Of a stretch of DNA of 64,000 bases, positions 19,336-28,442 are shown one piece after another. Source of the DNA: Bog-756 sp963812885 (GTDB lineage Bacteria > Actinomycetota > Acidimicrobiia > Acidimicrobiales > RAAP-2). The DNA is taken from positions 248,001 through 312,000 of the forward strand of contig CAWEWZ010000002.1 of the NCBI GenBank assembly GCA_963812885.1, read 5' to 3'. Under the pieces are notes generated by a model. That model was given only the letters and a program-made list of their open reading frames with translations, did no database searches and was not told the DNA's origin. The translations under genes were made by a program, and so were the position numbers. Positions within the stretch are counted from its first letter, which is position 1, and each line of letters starts with the position of its first letter.

Positions 19336-22300
19336 GTGCGACCGGAGGACTCGATCCGCTACGGTCGAATCGTCCGGGTGATGAGCGAGTTCGTCCGTCC
19401 CCGGCGCCGCGGTCCGTCGGTTCCGGTGGATGTGTCCGCACACCACGTGCACGGCGAACCGATTCCGGCGGCCGAAGCGTTGGCGGCCGACTTCGGACCG
19501 TTTCCCGTCGGCAGTCCGTGGGGACCGGCCTGGGACACCACCTGGTTCCGCATCCGAGGCGTCGTCCCCACCGAATGGGAGGGGCGGGAGGTGGCACTGG
19601 GTTTCACCATCGGGAACGCCGGAAGCACCGGGTTCGGCGCCGAGGCCCTGGTGTGGCGCCAGGGACGCCCGGTGCAGGGTCTGTCACCCAACCACCGCGA
19701 GTACCTGGTGACCCCGTCGGCCGCGGGCGGCGAGGACGTGGAGCTCTTCGTGGAGGCCGCAGCCAACCCTCCTTCCCCGTTCGGCACCAATCCGTGGCCG
19801 CTCCTCCTCCCCGAGCCCGACGGAGCGCCCCTGTTCACCCTGCAACGGGCCGACCTGCACGTCCGCGACCCCGAGTTCGACGAGTTCTGGCACAACTTCC
19901 GGGTCCTGGTCGAGCTGCTGACGGAGCTGCCCGACGACGGACCGCACTTCGCCCGCCTGTGCGCCGGGCTCGACCGGGCGTGCAACCTACTCGACCTGCC
20001 CGACATCTCGGACACTTGGCCCGAAGCTCAAGCAGTACTCGTCGAGCTGCTGGCCGAGAAAGCCGCACCCGGTGCCCATCGGGTGACCATGGTCGGGCAC
20101 GCCCATCTGGACACGGCGTGGCTGTGGCCCCTGCGCGAGACGATCCGGAAGTGTGCACGCACGTTCAGCACCGTCCTCGAACTGATGGACCGGTACCCCG
20201 ACTACCGGTTCGTGGTCTCCCAGGCCCAGCACCTGGCCTGGATGCGCGACCGCTATCCGGACCTCTGGGAGCGGATGAAGGTGCGGATCGCCGAGGGGAG
20301 GCTGGAGCCGACCGGAAGCATGTGGGTCGAATCCGACTGCAACCTCCCCTCAGGAGAGTCTCTCGTCCGCCAGATCTTCTACGGCAAACAGTTCCACCGG
20401 CGCGAGTTCGGGATCGAGACCGAGGACGTGTGGCTCCCCGACGTCTTCGGGTACTCGGCTGCTCTTCCCCAGATCATGAACAAGAGCGGTATCCGCTGGT
20501 TCCTCACCCAGAAGCTCTCCTGGAACCAGTACAACATCCTCCCCCACCACAGTTTCCTGTGGGAGGGGATCGACGGCTCACGCGTGTTCACCCACTTCCC
20601 TCCCGCCGACACCTACAACGGGAACGTCAGCCCCCGCGAGCTCCGGTTCAGCGTCGAGAATTTCAAGGATCACGACCGCGCCACCCGGTCCCTCTATCTC
20701 TTCGGCTGGGGCGACGGTGGCGGTGGCCCGACCTCCGAGATGCTCGAATCGGCCAAGCGGCTGGCCGACATCGACGGGATGCCCAGGCTGACCATGGGTA
20801 GCGCACGGTCCTTCTTCACCGAGGCGGAAGCCGAGATGACCGATCCCCCCGTGTGGGCGGGCGAGCTCTATCTCGAGTACCACCGGGGAACGTACACCAG
20901 CCAGGCGGCCACCAAGCTCGGGAACCGCCGCGCCGAGTTCGCACTTCGTGACTGCGAGCTGTGGACAGCGCTGGCCGCAGTGCCCGACGACCCGGGCGAC
21001 GCCATCGACGACCTCTGGAGGCTCCTCCTCGTCCACCAGTTCCACGACATCATCCCCGGATCGGGGATTCACTGGGTCTACCAGGACACGGCACGGGATC
21101 ACGCGCACATCCTGGAGGAGACGGGCCGCATGACGGCCGGCGCGCTCGACCTCCTGATCGATGCGATCGACACGACCGGGTTCCCCAATCCGTTCGTCGC
21201 CTTCAATTCGCTCTCTCACGCTCGGGATGAATTGATCGCCGTCGAGGCCCCCGCGGCCACGACCGCGGTCGTCGACCCGTCCGGGGAGACCCGTCCGGTC
21301 CAGCGCGGCGCAAACGGTCGGATCCTCTTCCGGGCCTCGGTACCGCCTTGCGGGTACCAGGTCTACGGCCTCGTGTCGTCGGACCCGGCCCCGAGCGGCC
21401 CCCGGGTGACGGCCACGCCGTCGTCGCTCGAGAACGACCACCTCTGCCTCGAGCTCGACGACCGGGGCCTCCTGTCGTCCCTCTACGACAAGACAGCGGC
21501 GCGCCAGGTCCTGGCTCCCGGGGCCCGGGGCAACCGCTTCCAGCTCCATCCCGACTACCCCAACTTCTACGACGCCTGGGACATCGACCGATTCGCACTG
21601 GACAGGTCGGTCGACCTCGACGACGTCGACTCGGTCGAGGTGGTCGAATCCGGGCCTCTGCGGGCCGGCATCCGGGTCACCCGCTCGTTCGGCAGCTCCA
21701 TCCTCACCCAGGTCATCCGGCTCGAGGCCGGATCGCGCTCGGTCGAGTTCGACACCGACGTCGAATGGCACGAGACGAACCGGCTCCTCAAGGTGGCATT
21801 CCCCGTCGACATCCGCAGCCTCAGGGCCACCTACGAGATCCAGTACGGCCATGTGGAACGCCCGACCCATGCCAACACCAGTTGGGACATCGCCCGCTTC
21901 GAGGTCTGCGCCCACAAATGGGCCGACCTGTCCGAGCCCGGGTACGGGGTGGCCCTGCTCAACGACTCCAAGTACGGCTACGACATCGCCGGCAACGTCA
22001 TCCGGCTCTCGCTGCTGCGGGCCACGACCTGGCCCGACCCCGAAGCCGACCGCGGACACCACCACTTCGTGTATCGCCTGTTCCCCCACGCCGGGGACCT
22101 CCGCCAGGCCGGGGTCATCGATGCGGGCTACGACCTCAACGTACCCATTCGGACCGTCGCCACCACTCCGCACCCGGGCCCCTTGGAACCCGACGGTTCC
22201 CTTCTCTCGGTCGATGCGCCCCACGTGGTCGTGGAGGCCGTCAAACATGCCGACGAAAGACCCGGCGGGCTGGTAGTACGGCTTTACGACGCCTGGGGAC

Positions 22301-22467
22301 GGCGTGGACCGGTCACGCTCCAGGCGCCCTGGAAGCTCCGTCGGGCCGTCCGCACCGACCTCCTGGAGCGCGAGCTGAGCGAGCTGCCCATCGACGACTA
22401 CACGGTTTCCTTCGACATCTCCCCGTTCGAGATCGTCACCCTGCTGCTCGAGCCGGCCGGCGGCTGA
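19336..22467 (+). CDS. Alpha-mannosidase, glycoside hydrolase family 38
   Basis: An intact 1,043-residue enzyme. After an N-terminal beta domain of about 240 residues the catalytic domain starts with VGHAHLDTAWLWPLRETIRK, which carries the zinc ligands His and Asp. The nucleophile Asp lies in WLPDVFGYSAALPQIMNKSG, and HQFHDIIPGSGIHWVY marks the mid domain with another zinc-site His. The C-terminal beta domains fit the GH38C region (RVTRSFGSSILTQVIRLEAG). It releases alpha-linked mannose, probably in the cytoplasm because no signal peptide is seen. The GTG at 19336 is supported by a TATACT just upstream; an ATG at 19381 is the alternative. Confidence 0.92.
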   Translation: MRPEDSIRYGRIVRVMSEFVRPRRRGPSVPVDVSAHHVHGEPIPAAEALAADFGPFPVGSPWGPAWDTTWFRIRGVVPTEWEGREVALGFTIGNAGSTGFGAEALVWRQGRPVQGLSPNHREYLVTPSAAGGEDVELFVEAAANPPSPFGTNPWPLLLPEPDGAPLFTLQRADLHVRDPEFDEFWHNFRVLVELLTELPDDGPHFARLCAGLDRACNLLDLPDISDTWPEAQAVLVELLAEKAAPGAHRVTMVGHAHLDTAWLWPLRETIRKCARTFSTVLELMDRYPDYRFVVSQAQHLAWMRDRYPDLWERMKVRIAEGRLEPTGSMWVESDCNLPSGESLVRQIFYGKQFHRREFGIETEDVWLPDVFGYSAALPQIMNKSGIRWFLTQKLSWNQYNILPHHSFLWEGIDGSRVFTHFPPADTYNGNVSPRELRFSVENFKDHDRATRSLYLFGWGDGGGGPTSEMLESAKRLADIDGMPRLTMGSARSFFTEAEAEMTDPPVWAGELYLEYHRGTYTSQAATKLGNRRAEFALRDCELWTALAAVPDDPGDAIDDLWRLLLVHQFHDIIPGSGIHWVYQDTARDHAHILEETGRMTAGALDLLIDAIDTTGFPNPFVAFNSLSHARDELIAVEAPAATTAVVDPSGETRPVQRGANGRILFRASVPPCGYQVYGLVSSDPAPSGPRVTATPSSLENDHLCLELDDRGLLSSLYDKTAARQVLAPGARGNRFQLHPDYPNFYDAWDIDRFALDRSVDLDDVDSVEVVESGPLRAGIRVTRSFGSSILTQVIRLEAGSRSVEFDTDVEWHETNRLLKVAFPVDIRSLRATYEIQYGHVERPTHANTSWDIARFEVCAHKWADLSEPGYGVALLNDSKYGYDIAGNVIRLSLLRATTWPDPEADRGHHHFVYRLFPHAGDLRQAGVIDAGYDLNVPIRTVATTPHPGPLEPDGSLLSVDAPHVVVEAVKHADERPGGLVVRLYDAWGRRGPVTLQAPWKLRRAVRTDLLERELSELPIDDYTVSFDISPFEIVTLLLEPAGG

Positions 22468-22489
22468 CGGTCCGGCTGGCCCGGGGCCT

Positions 22490-23321
22490 TCACGGGTCGG
22501 CTGGCTCGACCAGATCGAGCAGCGAACGCCCGGTGAGCTCGAACATGGTCTCGTCATCGGACTGCCGCCACAGGTCGAGCAATCCGATGGAGAGCGGGTC
22601 ACATCCGTACCGCATGGGACCATCGTCATCGAGGATGGCGTCGACGACGAGTGCGGCGGCGTCGGCGCTCGATGGAGACCATTGGATCGGCATGCTCGCG
22701 GCGGAGGACGGCCGCCTGATCGGCCATCGTCCGATAGCGGTCGAACCTGGTGGCGGCCTGCTCGCCGGTGCTGAGCTGGAACATATCGGTGTCGATGGGG
22801 CCGGGGAGGATCTCGACCACCCGGATGCCCGATGGCGCCAGCTCCACCCGCAGACTGTCACCCAGAGCCGACACAGCAGCCTTGGTGGCCCGGTACGCCG
22901 AGTAGAAGGGCACGGAGGCGAGGATCGACGACGACGAGATGTTGCAGATCACCCCGGGCCGGTTGGCCCGCAGCACGGGGATGGCGGCCGTGATGATCCC
23001 CACCACGCCGAGCACGTTGGTCTCGAAGAGGGCACGCCAGTCGTCCAGGCTGCTGTGTTCGACGGGAAGGTAGTCCGAGTCGACGCCGGCGTTGTTCACC
23101 ACTACCCGGAGGTCGTCGGGAAGGTGGTAGGTACCCGGATCGGTGACGTCGAGGCGGGCCACCGTGAGCCGGCCGTAGGTGGCCGAGGGCAGATCCTCCC
23201 CGTCGCCGGGGTTCCGCATGGTCGCCACCGTGTCGAACCCTCGGTTGGCCAATTCGATGGCCACCGACCGACCGATCCCCCGGCTGGCTCCGGTGACCAG
23301 GGCACTTCCTCTGATCTCCAC
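22490..23321 (-). CDS. Short-chain dehydrogenase/reductase (one frameshift)
   Basis: The GTG start at 23321 has AAGGAGG nine bases upstream. The Rossmann start is SALVTGASRGIGRSVAIELA (TGxxxGIG), NNAG is present in VVVNNAGVDSDYL, and the catalytic Ser-Tyr-Lys are in ICNISSSSILASVPFYSAYRA with TK following. ILPGPIDTDMF is the usual post-catalytic loop. A frameshift near 22690 interrupts the C-terminal helix region; the other frame ends SLLDLVEPADP at 22490. It is an NAD(P)H-dependent oxidoreductase of unknown substrate, divergent from the SDR at 23492. Confidence 0.82.
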
Positions 23322-23491
23322 GAGTGGTTCCCTCCTTCTCTCGAGGGCGGGGGGCGAGGTGTGGGCCACCCTGTCACTCCGCAGTCCGGGTCCGATGGTA
23401 CCCATACTGCCGACGGCCCGGGTCACGGTTCGACCGGTGCCGCCGGCAAACGGGTGACGTAGCGTCGTGGCCCTACGACAAGGAGGCACGG

Positions 23492-24274
23492 ATGGGACTA
23501 CTGGAGGGTCAGCGCGCCGTGGTGACCGGGGGCGCTTCGGGCATCGGGCGGGCCACGGCGCGGCGCATGGCCGAGGAGGGCGCCGTCGTGGCGGTGATCG
23601 ACATCAACGGGGACGCGGCCGACCAGGTCGCCGGGGAGATCGGTGGCCACGCCTTCCCCGCCGACGTCACCGACCCCGACGCCCTGTCCGCGGCCATGGA
23701 TGGTGCAGCTCGGGCCATGGGCGGGCTCACCACCCTGTTCAACAACGCCGGCATCGGCAACCAGTCCCCCTTGCACGAGTGGCCCGTCGAAGAATGGAAC
23801 CGGCTGTTGGCCGTCAACCTGACCGGCGTCTATCTCGGATTCCGCGCCGCCATACCCCACATCCGGGCATCGGGCGGCGGGACGATCGTGTCGACGGCCT
23901 CGATCAGCGGCACCCGTCCGGCGGCGGGAGAGGCACCCTACGCAGCCGCCAAGGCCGGCGTTGCCGCCATCACCGCGTCAGCAGCCCTCGAGTACGGTCC
24001 CGACATCCGGGTCAATGCGGTGTCGCCGGGGATGATCCTCACTGCGCTCACCCAGCCGCTCCTGCAGTTCCTCCCCCACGAACGCGAGCGCTACGAGCGC
24101 ACCACCCCGGTCGGTCGTATCGGTGAGCCCGGCGACATCGCCGACGTCGTCGTCTTCCTGTGCTCGGACATGGCCCGGTTCATCACCGGCCAGAACATCG
24201 TGGTGGACGGGGGCCTGACCTTGCACGGCTCAGGGGTCGACGGGATCTTCGATCAGATCTTCGGCCACCGCTGA
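23492..24274 (+). CDS. Short-chain dehydrogenase/reductase
   Basis: An intact 260-residue classical SDR. AAGGAGG precedes the ATG by 5-6 bases. TGGASGIGRATARRMAEEG binds the cofactor and VIDINGDA at the second strand suggests NAD(H) preference. NNAGIGNQSP, the Ser of VSTASISGTRP, and YAAAKAG give the catalytic tetrad. The end has GQNIVVDGGLTLHG, typical of FabG-like SDRs. It lies 66 bases before the dioxygenase gene on the same strand and may be cotranscribed with it. Confidence 0.9.
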   Translation: MGLLEGQRAVVTGGASGIGRATARRMAEEGAVVAVIDINGDAADQVAGEIGGHAFPADVTDPDALSAAMDGAARAMGGLTTLFNNAGIGNQSPLHEWPVEEWNRLLAVNLTGVYLGFRAAIPHIRASGGGTIVSTASISGTRPAAGEAPYAAAKAGVAAITASAALEYGPDIRVNAVSPGMILTALTQPLLQFLPHERERYERTTPVGRIGEPGDIADVVVFLCSDMARFITGQNIVVDGGLTLHGSGVDGIFDQIFGHR

Positions 24275-24340
24275 CCTTTCCGGTACCCCGGCCTGCCCTC
24301 CTCCCGTGCACCTCCCGGGTGCCGAGGCTACGTTGAACCC

Positions 24341-25543
24341 GTGAAGACCGACCGCTTCGGGCCGATCGATTTCGACCGGTTCCACCGACAGGAGCTGCCC
24401 ACCCTCCTCCAGGCCCGGGGGCCGGTGTTCACCGCCGCCGACCTCCGGCTGGTCCGGCCCCTCGCCTTCCAGCTCCCCGACGGACGCGCCTACACCTACA
24501 TCCCGGCGGATGGCTCGTTTACCGTCGAGGCCGGGACCGACCGGGCGGACACCGTCGTGGAGCTGGAAGACGACGAGTGGTGCGCCTTCGTCTGGGAGCT
24601 CCGCACCTGCTTCGCCATGTTCTACGCCGACGGGATCTCCATCCTCCGCGGCACCTTCGGGCAGTTGGTCCGGTGGGAGCCTTCGCTACGGGTGGCCTTC
24701 GACGGCCAGGTCGTCTACGACCTCGACGATCCACCACCGGTGGTGGACGGGGAGGGACGGCCCCTCGACCTCACCCAGGCGTTCACGCTCGACGATGATC
24801 ACGGCGAGATTGCCGAATTCCTCGATCGGGCCGGCTTCGTCCATCTCCGGGGGGTCATGGACGACGACGAGGTGGCGCTGTTGCGGACCCAAGTGGACCA
24901 CGCCGTCGACGCCGCCAGTCCGCACGACCGGCGGTCGTGGTGGACGACGGTCGACGGGAAGGAGGTGTGCAACCGGGTCAACTATCTGAACGAGGGCTCG
25001 GAGTACATCGAGGCCCTCGGGAGTGACCAGCGGTTCACCGCCATCGCCGCCCTGGGCGGCCCCGGGCTCCGCGATGCCCATGACCGCCTCGACGGCAACA
25101 GCGTCGTCATCAAGGTGCCCGGAGCCACCGAGGGCCTGGTCGATCTTCCCTGGCATCGCGACTGCGGGATGGGGGGGCACCCGGTCAAGTGTCCGATGCT
25201 CAACGTGGGGATCCAGCTCGACCCGGCCACAGCCGCCGCCGGCCAGTTGCTGATGATCGCCGGCTCGCACCGGGGAACGTCCCGGCTCCCACTCCCAAGG
25301 GAGGCCTCCGGCCTCCCAGTGGCCCCGCTGTCGACGGAGCCGGGGGACGTGACCGTGCACTTCGGTCACACGTTGCACGCCGCCCCACCTCCAACCGATC
25401 GGTCGGCCAGCGGGCGACGGGCGCTCTACCTGACCTTCGTTCCGCCTATCACCTTCGACATGGTCGGCCCCGGAGAGGGCTACAACGACGTCCTCTTCGC
25501 ACGGGACGAGGGGCGCGTGCACCACGTCGACCAGCTTCGCTGA
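24341..25543 (+). CDS. Phytanoyl-CoA dioxygenase (PhyH) family protein with extra N-terminal domain
   Basis: The C-terminal 260 residues form a PhyH-type Fe(II)/2-oxoglutarate oxygenase: the iron HxD is in LPWHRDCGMGGHP, the distal His in VHFGHTLHAAPP, and the Arg that would bind 2-oxoglutarate follows in SASGRRALYLTF. The first 140 residues (FHRQELPTLLQARG, VVELEDDEWCAFVWELRTCF) resemble an SCP2-like lipid carrier, but I am less sure of this. Hydroxylation of a lipid or acyl-CoA is the family's usual role. GTG start, no clear ribosome-binding site. Confidence 0.82.
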   Translation: MKTDRFGPIDFDRFHRQELPTLLQARGPVFTAADLRLVRPLAFQLPDGRAYTYIPADGSFTVEAGTDRADTVVELEDDEWCAFVWELRTCFAMFYADGISILRGTFGQLVRWEPSLRVAFDGQVVYDLDDPPPVVDGEGRPLDLTQAFTLDDDHGEIAEFLDRAGFVHLRGVMDDDEVALLRTQVDHAVDAASPHDRRSWWTTVDGKEVCNRVNYLNEGSEYIEALGSDQRFTAIAALGGPGLRDAHDRLDGNSVVIKVPGATEGLVDLPWHRDCGMGGHPVKCPMLNVGIQLDPATAAAGQLLMIAGSHRGTSRLPLPREASGLPVAPLSTEPGDVTVHFGHTLHAAPPPTDRSASGRRALYLTFVPPITFDMVGPGEGYNDVLFARDEGRVHHVDQLR

Positions 25544-25641
25544 ACCTGACCGACGACCGGATGGCCCAACGATTCGGCCGTGGCACCGGTGACCCTGACC
25601 GGAGCAGCGACGACCGGCCTTCGGATACCATGGCCGCTGAT

Positions 25642-25715
25642 GCGGGCGTAGTTCAGAGGCAGAACACGAGCTTCCCAAGCTCGGAACGCGGGTTCGATTC
25701 CCGTCGCCCGCTCCA
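25642..25715 (+). tRNA. tRNA-Gly (anticodon CCC), intact, with encoded CCA
   Basis: The acceptor arms GCGGGCG (25642-25648) and CGCCCGC (25705-25711) pair fully. The anticodon stem CGAGC/GCTCG encloses loop TTCCCAA, giving anticodon CCC at 25674-25676, and the T arm is GGGTTCGATTCCC. CCA is encoded at 25713-25715. The 3' half, from the anticodon stem onward, recurs at 45690 and 48148, so this gene is the likely integration site for the island that follows. Confidence 0.97.
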
Positions 25716-26335
25716 AGGACACTCCAGGTCAGAGGACGCTTCCAAGCCGATGATCTCGGCCCGCCTGAGTTGACACCAGGAGGCCAGGAGCACGGCGATC
25801 CGCAGGTCGACCGGCATCGCCATTGCAATCGCGCCTACCTCGGGACAGAGGCCACAGGGCGCTCCGGTGACCGTTCTTGCCCGGCTCCCTTCACCAGGCG
25901 GCGGATTATTTGCGATCACTTCATCTGCCACCGCGGTTGCCATGATCTGTCGGAATAGTCGATAGGCCTTTCCCGCAACCACCGCATGACGCCGAGTGAG
26001 GGAAGAATTCCAACTCCGAACATGCCCTGGTGAGATTCTGCCCAGTGGGAGCTGACCGAACTCGGGGACGTAATCCATATGCAACCGGCGTAGCGATTCA
26101 TAGAGCTTTACTGTGCTCGGGCGAGGCCCCGACGCTGAGAGAGCCACGTTTCGGAATAATCGCCGAAAGTGACGGTGGCGTGGCGTGGGTCGATCCATCC
26201 GCCACGATCCAGAGCCGTCCGTTGTTCGCGTTCATGCTTCTCGGCTTCCTTGCGCGTGCGAAAAGTACGCCACCGCTCCTTGCCGTCAAGGCCCCGGTAG
26301 CGGACGTCAGCGCCGCAGGGGAGATTGTCAAACAC
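25716..26335 (-). pseudogene. Truncated tyrosine recombinase (phage-type integrase) abutting the tRNA
   Basis: The leftward gene starts about a GTG at 26335. Its arm-binding N-terminus reads GADVRYRGLDGKERWRTFRT and ATVTFGDYSETWLSQR, and the core-binding domain STVKLYESLRRLHMDYVPEF, with one frameshift at a GGGG run near 26130. It then reaches IAVLLASWCQLRRAEIIGLE, where the first catalytic Arg would sit, and ends as it meets the tRNA. The HxxR and the tyrosine nucleophile are missing, so it cannot be active. Position and orientation are those of an island integrase next to its att site. Confidence 0.75.
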
Positions 26336-26849
26336 ATGCGCCACAGAAATGCAGTCGCGGAGAGTGAGCCAATCCGCGACCGGCTCGCGACGTGGTCGGC
26401 CGAGGTCTGGGACAGATTGACTGATGCCCGGCCGACGATGCCCGTTGGCATCGAAGACCGCCCGGCCGATGCATGGGAGCCCCTGCTCGCCGTCGCTGAC
26501 GTGGCCGGAGGAGACTGGCCCCGGCGGAGCCGTGAGGCGGCGACGGTCCTGAAGGGCCAACGGGTCGACTCAGAACCAAGCATGGGGGTCCGCCTTTTGG
26601 CCGACATTCAGACGGCATTCACGGTGAGTGGATGTGCCCGGATGACAGCACCAAATGGTGCCACCGACGCTGGCCACCTGCTCGGTCGGCAGACAACCTG
26701 GCCCCGAACACCGTCCGTGGGTCGCGTTAATTGAGGTAAAGGCATCGATCGATGCTCGCGGTCCGCGAACGGCCTGTGATCGGAACGACTGGGATAGTGC
26801 GTGGCGTTGGGAGCTTGGACACCTGGGACACCGTCTCGAAGGTGGGTGT
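26336..26849. other. Stretch without a recognisable gene
   Basis: Between the integrase remnant and the ankyrin gene I see no frame with family similarity, no tRNA and no repeat. The frames that are open here are Arg/Ser/Pro-rich. It may hold decayed island DNA. Confidence 0.4.
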
Positions 26850-27566
26850 CTATCCCGATTCGGCCGAGCGGGCACCTTTTTCGCGGAGCCACGTGATGAC
26901 ATTCTCCTGACGAGCCCCCAGTCCGTTCGCCGCGTCAAGCGGAGTCCCCTCTGCGTAGTCGGGAACCCAGTTGAGGTCGGCCCCCCGGAGGAGGAGGCAC
27001 TCAGCTGCCCGTCGTTGGCCACCAGCGCAAGCGTGCCAGAACGCCTTCGAGAGTTCTGCGCTCTCAGGCTCCATCTCCGCCAGCTCCGTCAAGCGGGTCA
27101 ACAACCCGAGTGCAGCGGCGTGCCAGAGCTTGTCGATCTTGACCCCGCGGGTCACGAGCAGGCGGGCGACATTCCAGCACGCGTAGCCGATGGCGTTGTC
27201 CAGCGGACTCCCTATGGATCCATCAGGAATCTCAATGTCTGCCCCTCCGTCGATGAGCGCGCTCGCAACATCCGCGTCGTCGCTGCTCGCCGCCCAATGA
27301 AGCGGGGTCTCGGAACCTGGCCCGGGATCTCGGTAGTTTGGGTCCGCTCCAGCTGCCAGGAGCATCCGGGCGATCTCGGGGCCGTTGGGGAAGTAGCCAG
27401 GCCAGTCAGTGACAGTGTGCAAAGCGCTGCCGGTCTCTAACGGTCCGCCGAGGGGTCCATTGACAAGCTCTGCGGAAGCGGCGATAAGGCGGCGGACGGA
27501 TTCGATGTCGCCACCATGAATGGCATGGACCAGCGCAGCCGCCGCGTCAGGGTCGGTCTGTGTCAC
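26850..27566 (-). CDS. Ankyrin-repeat protein
   Basis: About 238 residues with successive ankyrin repeats: ETGSALHTVTDWPGYFPNGP, ARMLLAAGADPNYRDPGPGS, TPLHWAASSDDADVASALID, GGADIEIPDGSIGSPLDNAI and a last AAECLLLRGADLNWVPDYAE. The G-A-D-x-N and T-P-L-H hallmarks are clear. Such proteins mediate protein-protein contact; the partner is unknown. The GTG at 27566 overlaps the stop of a 36-residue zinc peptide in a GTGA arrangement, so the two are probably translationally coupled; the frame is also open to a TTG at 27614. Confidence 0.8.
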   Translation of the reverse strand: MTQTDPDAAAALVHAIHGGDIESVRRLIAASAELVNGPLGGPLETGSALHTVTDWPGYFPNGPEIARMLLAAGADPNYRDPGPGSETPLHWAASSDDADVASALIDGGADIEIPDGSIGSPLDNAIGYACWNVARLLVTRGVKIDKLWHAAALGLLTRLTELAEMEPESAELSKAFWHACAGGQRRAAECLLLRGADLNWVPDYAEGTPLDAANGLGARQENVITWLREKGARSAESG

Positions 27567-27673
27567 GTTTGCTTGTCGGGGAGGTGGGTGCAGCAGCAGT
27601 CGGGCTCGCGGCAACGCTCGACGACCTCTCCCTGGTCAACGAGGCACCCGCATTCTGCGCAACGCATTTCCAT
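27563..27673 (-). CDS. 36-residue cysteine-rich zinc peptide
   Basis: The reading frame starts MEMRCAECGCLVDQGEVVER and continues CREPDCCCTHLPDKQT. Seven cysteines in CxxCxC and CxxxxCCC plus a late His make a compact metal-binding knuckle. Its TGA overlaps the GTG of the ankyrin gene by four bases. A second ATG lies two codons in. It is too short to be found by length-based gene calls; the coupling and Cys pattern are the evidence that it is real. Confidence 0.5.
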   Translation of the reverse strand: MEMRCAECGCLVDQGEVVERCREPDCCCTHLPDKQT

Positions 27674-27811
27674 ACAGGGTCATTGTCGCACGGGACAGCG
27701 GGTCCCGGCTTGTCTGCGAACCTAGGTTGCCCATACCACCGGGACCGGGTCGCATGTTTGCCGTGGCTGACCGGGAGATGCGGATGTGAAGGAGACTCCA
27801 CAAAGAGGCCG

Positions 27812-28330
27812 CTACCCCACGGATTGAAGGATGCAGGAGGCGACGTCAGCAGCGTTGAGGCGGTCACAGTCCACCACAAGATCTGCGGAAGACAGGACCC
27901 AGCTTTTGGCCGATTCGTAAGAGCTGACATGGTCGAGCCGCCACCTTTCAGCACTTCGTTCGATCCGATCCTCTCTGATCCTTGTCTCCAGCACTCCCGC
28001 CGGGGCGTCGAGCAGAACGTGGACGACCTCTTCTTGTCGCGCGGCGAGTCGTGCCTGCATCTCTTCCCAGTAGGTCTGGACCAGGACCGTCTGGACGATG
28101 AGCAGGTCATCGCCGGTGAACTCCGATACTTCGGAAGCGATCAACGGAACCAGTGAGCGCCACGGCGGTAGGTCTTGGAAGTCGTTGAACTCAACACCGG
28201 AAAGGCTCGTCGCGAGCAGCTGCCCTACCTGCTCGGGATCGAACAGCCGCCATGCCGGTGCGTGCTCCTGAATCGACAAAGCAGTCGTGGTCTTCCCGAC
28301 GCCGAATGCTCCATTGAGCCACACAATCAC
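27812..28330 (-). CDS. TmrB-like P-loop ATP-binding protein
   Basis: The 172-residue product starts VIVWLNGAFGVGKTTTALSI, a Walker A directly at the N-terminus, and has the TmrB-like order RLFDPEQVGQLLA, FNDFQDLPPWRSLVP, DLLIVQTVLVQTYWEEMQAR, then HVLLDAPAGVLETRIRED. TmrB confers tunicamycin resistance in Bacillus; related small ATPases are common in antibiotic-resistance contexts. Resistance is only an inference here. The GTG at 28330 is taken as the start because similarity begins there. A group II intron relic ends about 110 bases upstream on the same strand. Confidence 0.72.
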   Translation of the reverse strand: MIVWLNGAFGVGKTTTALSIQEHAPAWRLFDPEQVGQLLATSLSGVEFNDFQDLPPWRSLVPLIASEVSEFTGDDLLIVQTVLVQTYWEEMQARLAARQEEVVHVLLDAPAGVLETRIREDRIERSAERWRLDHVSSYESAKSWVLSSADLVVDCDRLNAADVASCILQSVG

Positions 28331-28442
28331 CCACGAATCGTACTTTCTGAGCTTGGAGCCTGGTGAAGTAGGGAACTGGTTCGGTACGACCGGTGCGGCA
28401 AATGGGCTCAGTCCCGTTGGTTTCCCTCCGGGTGCGTATTCC

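Noticed and set aside
20578..22629. A 683-codon frame opposite the mannosidase
   Set aside because: It is the GC-driven antisense shadow of the GH38 gene, with no family motifs of its own.
25653..25716. Integrase C-terminus extending into the tRNA
   Set aside because: The last residues of that frame are only the antisense translation of the tRNA-Gly gene.
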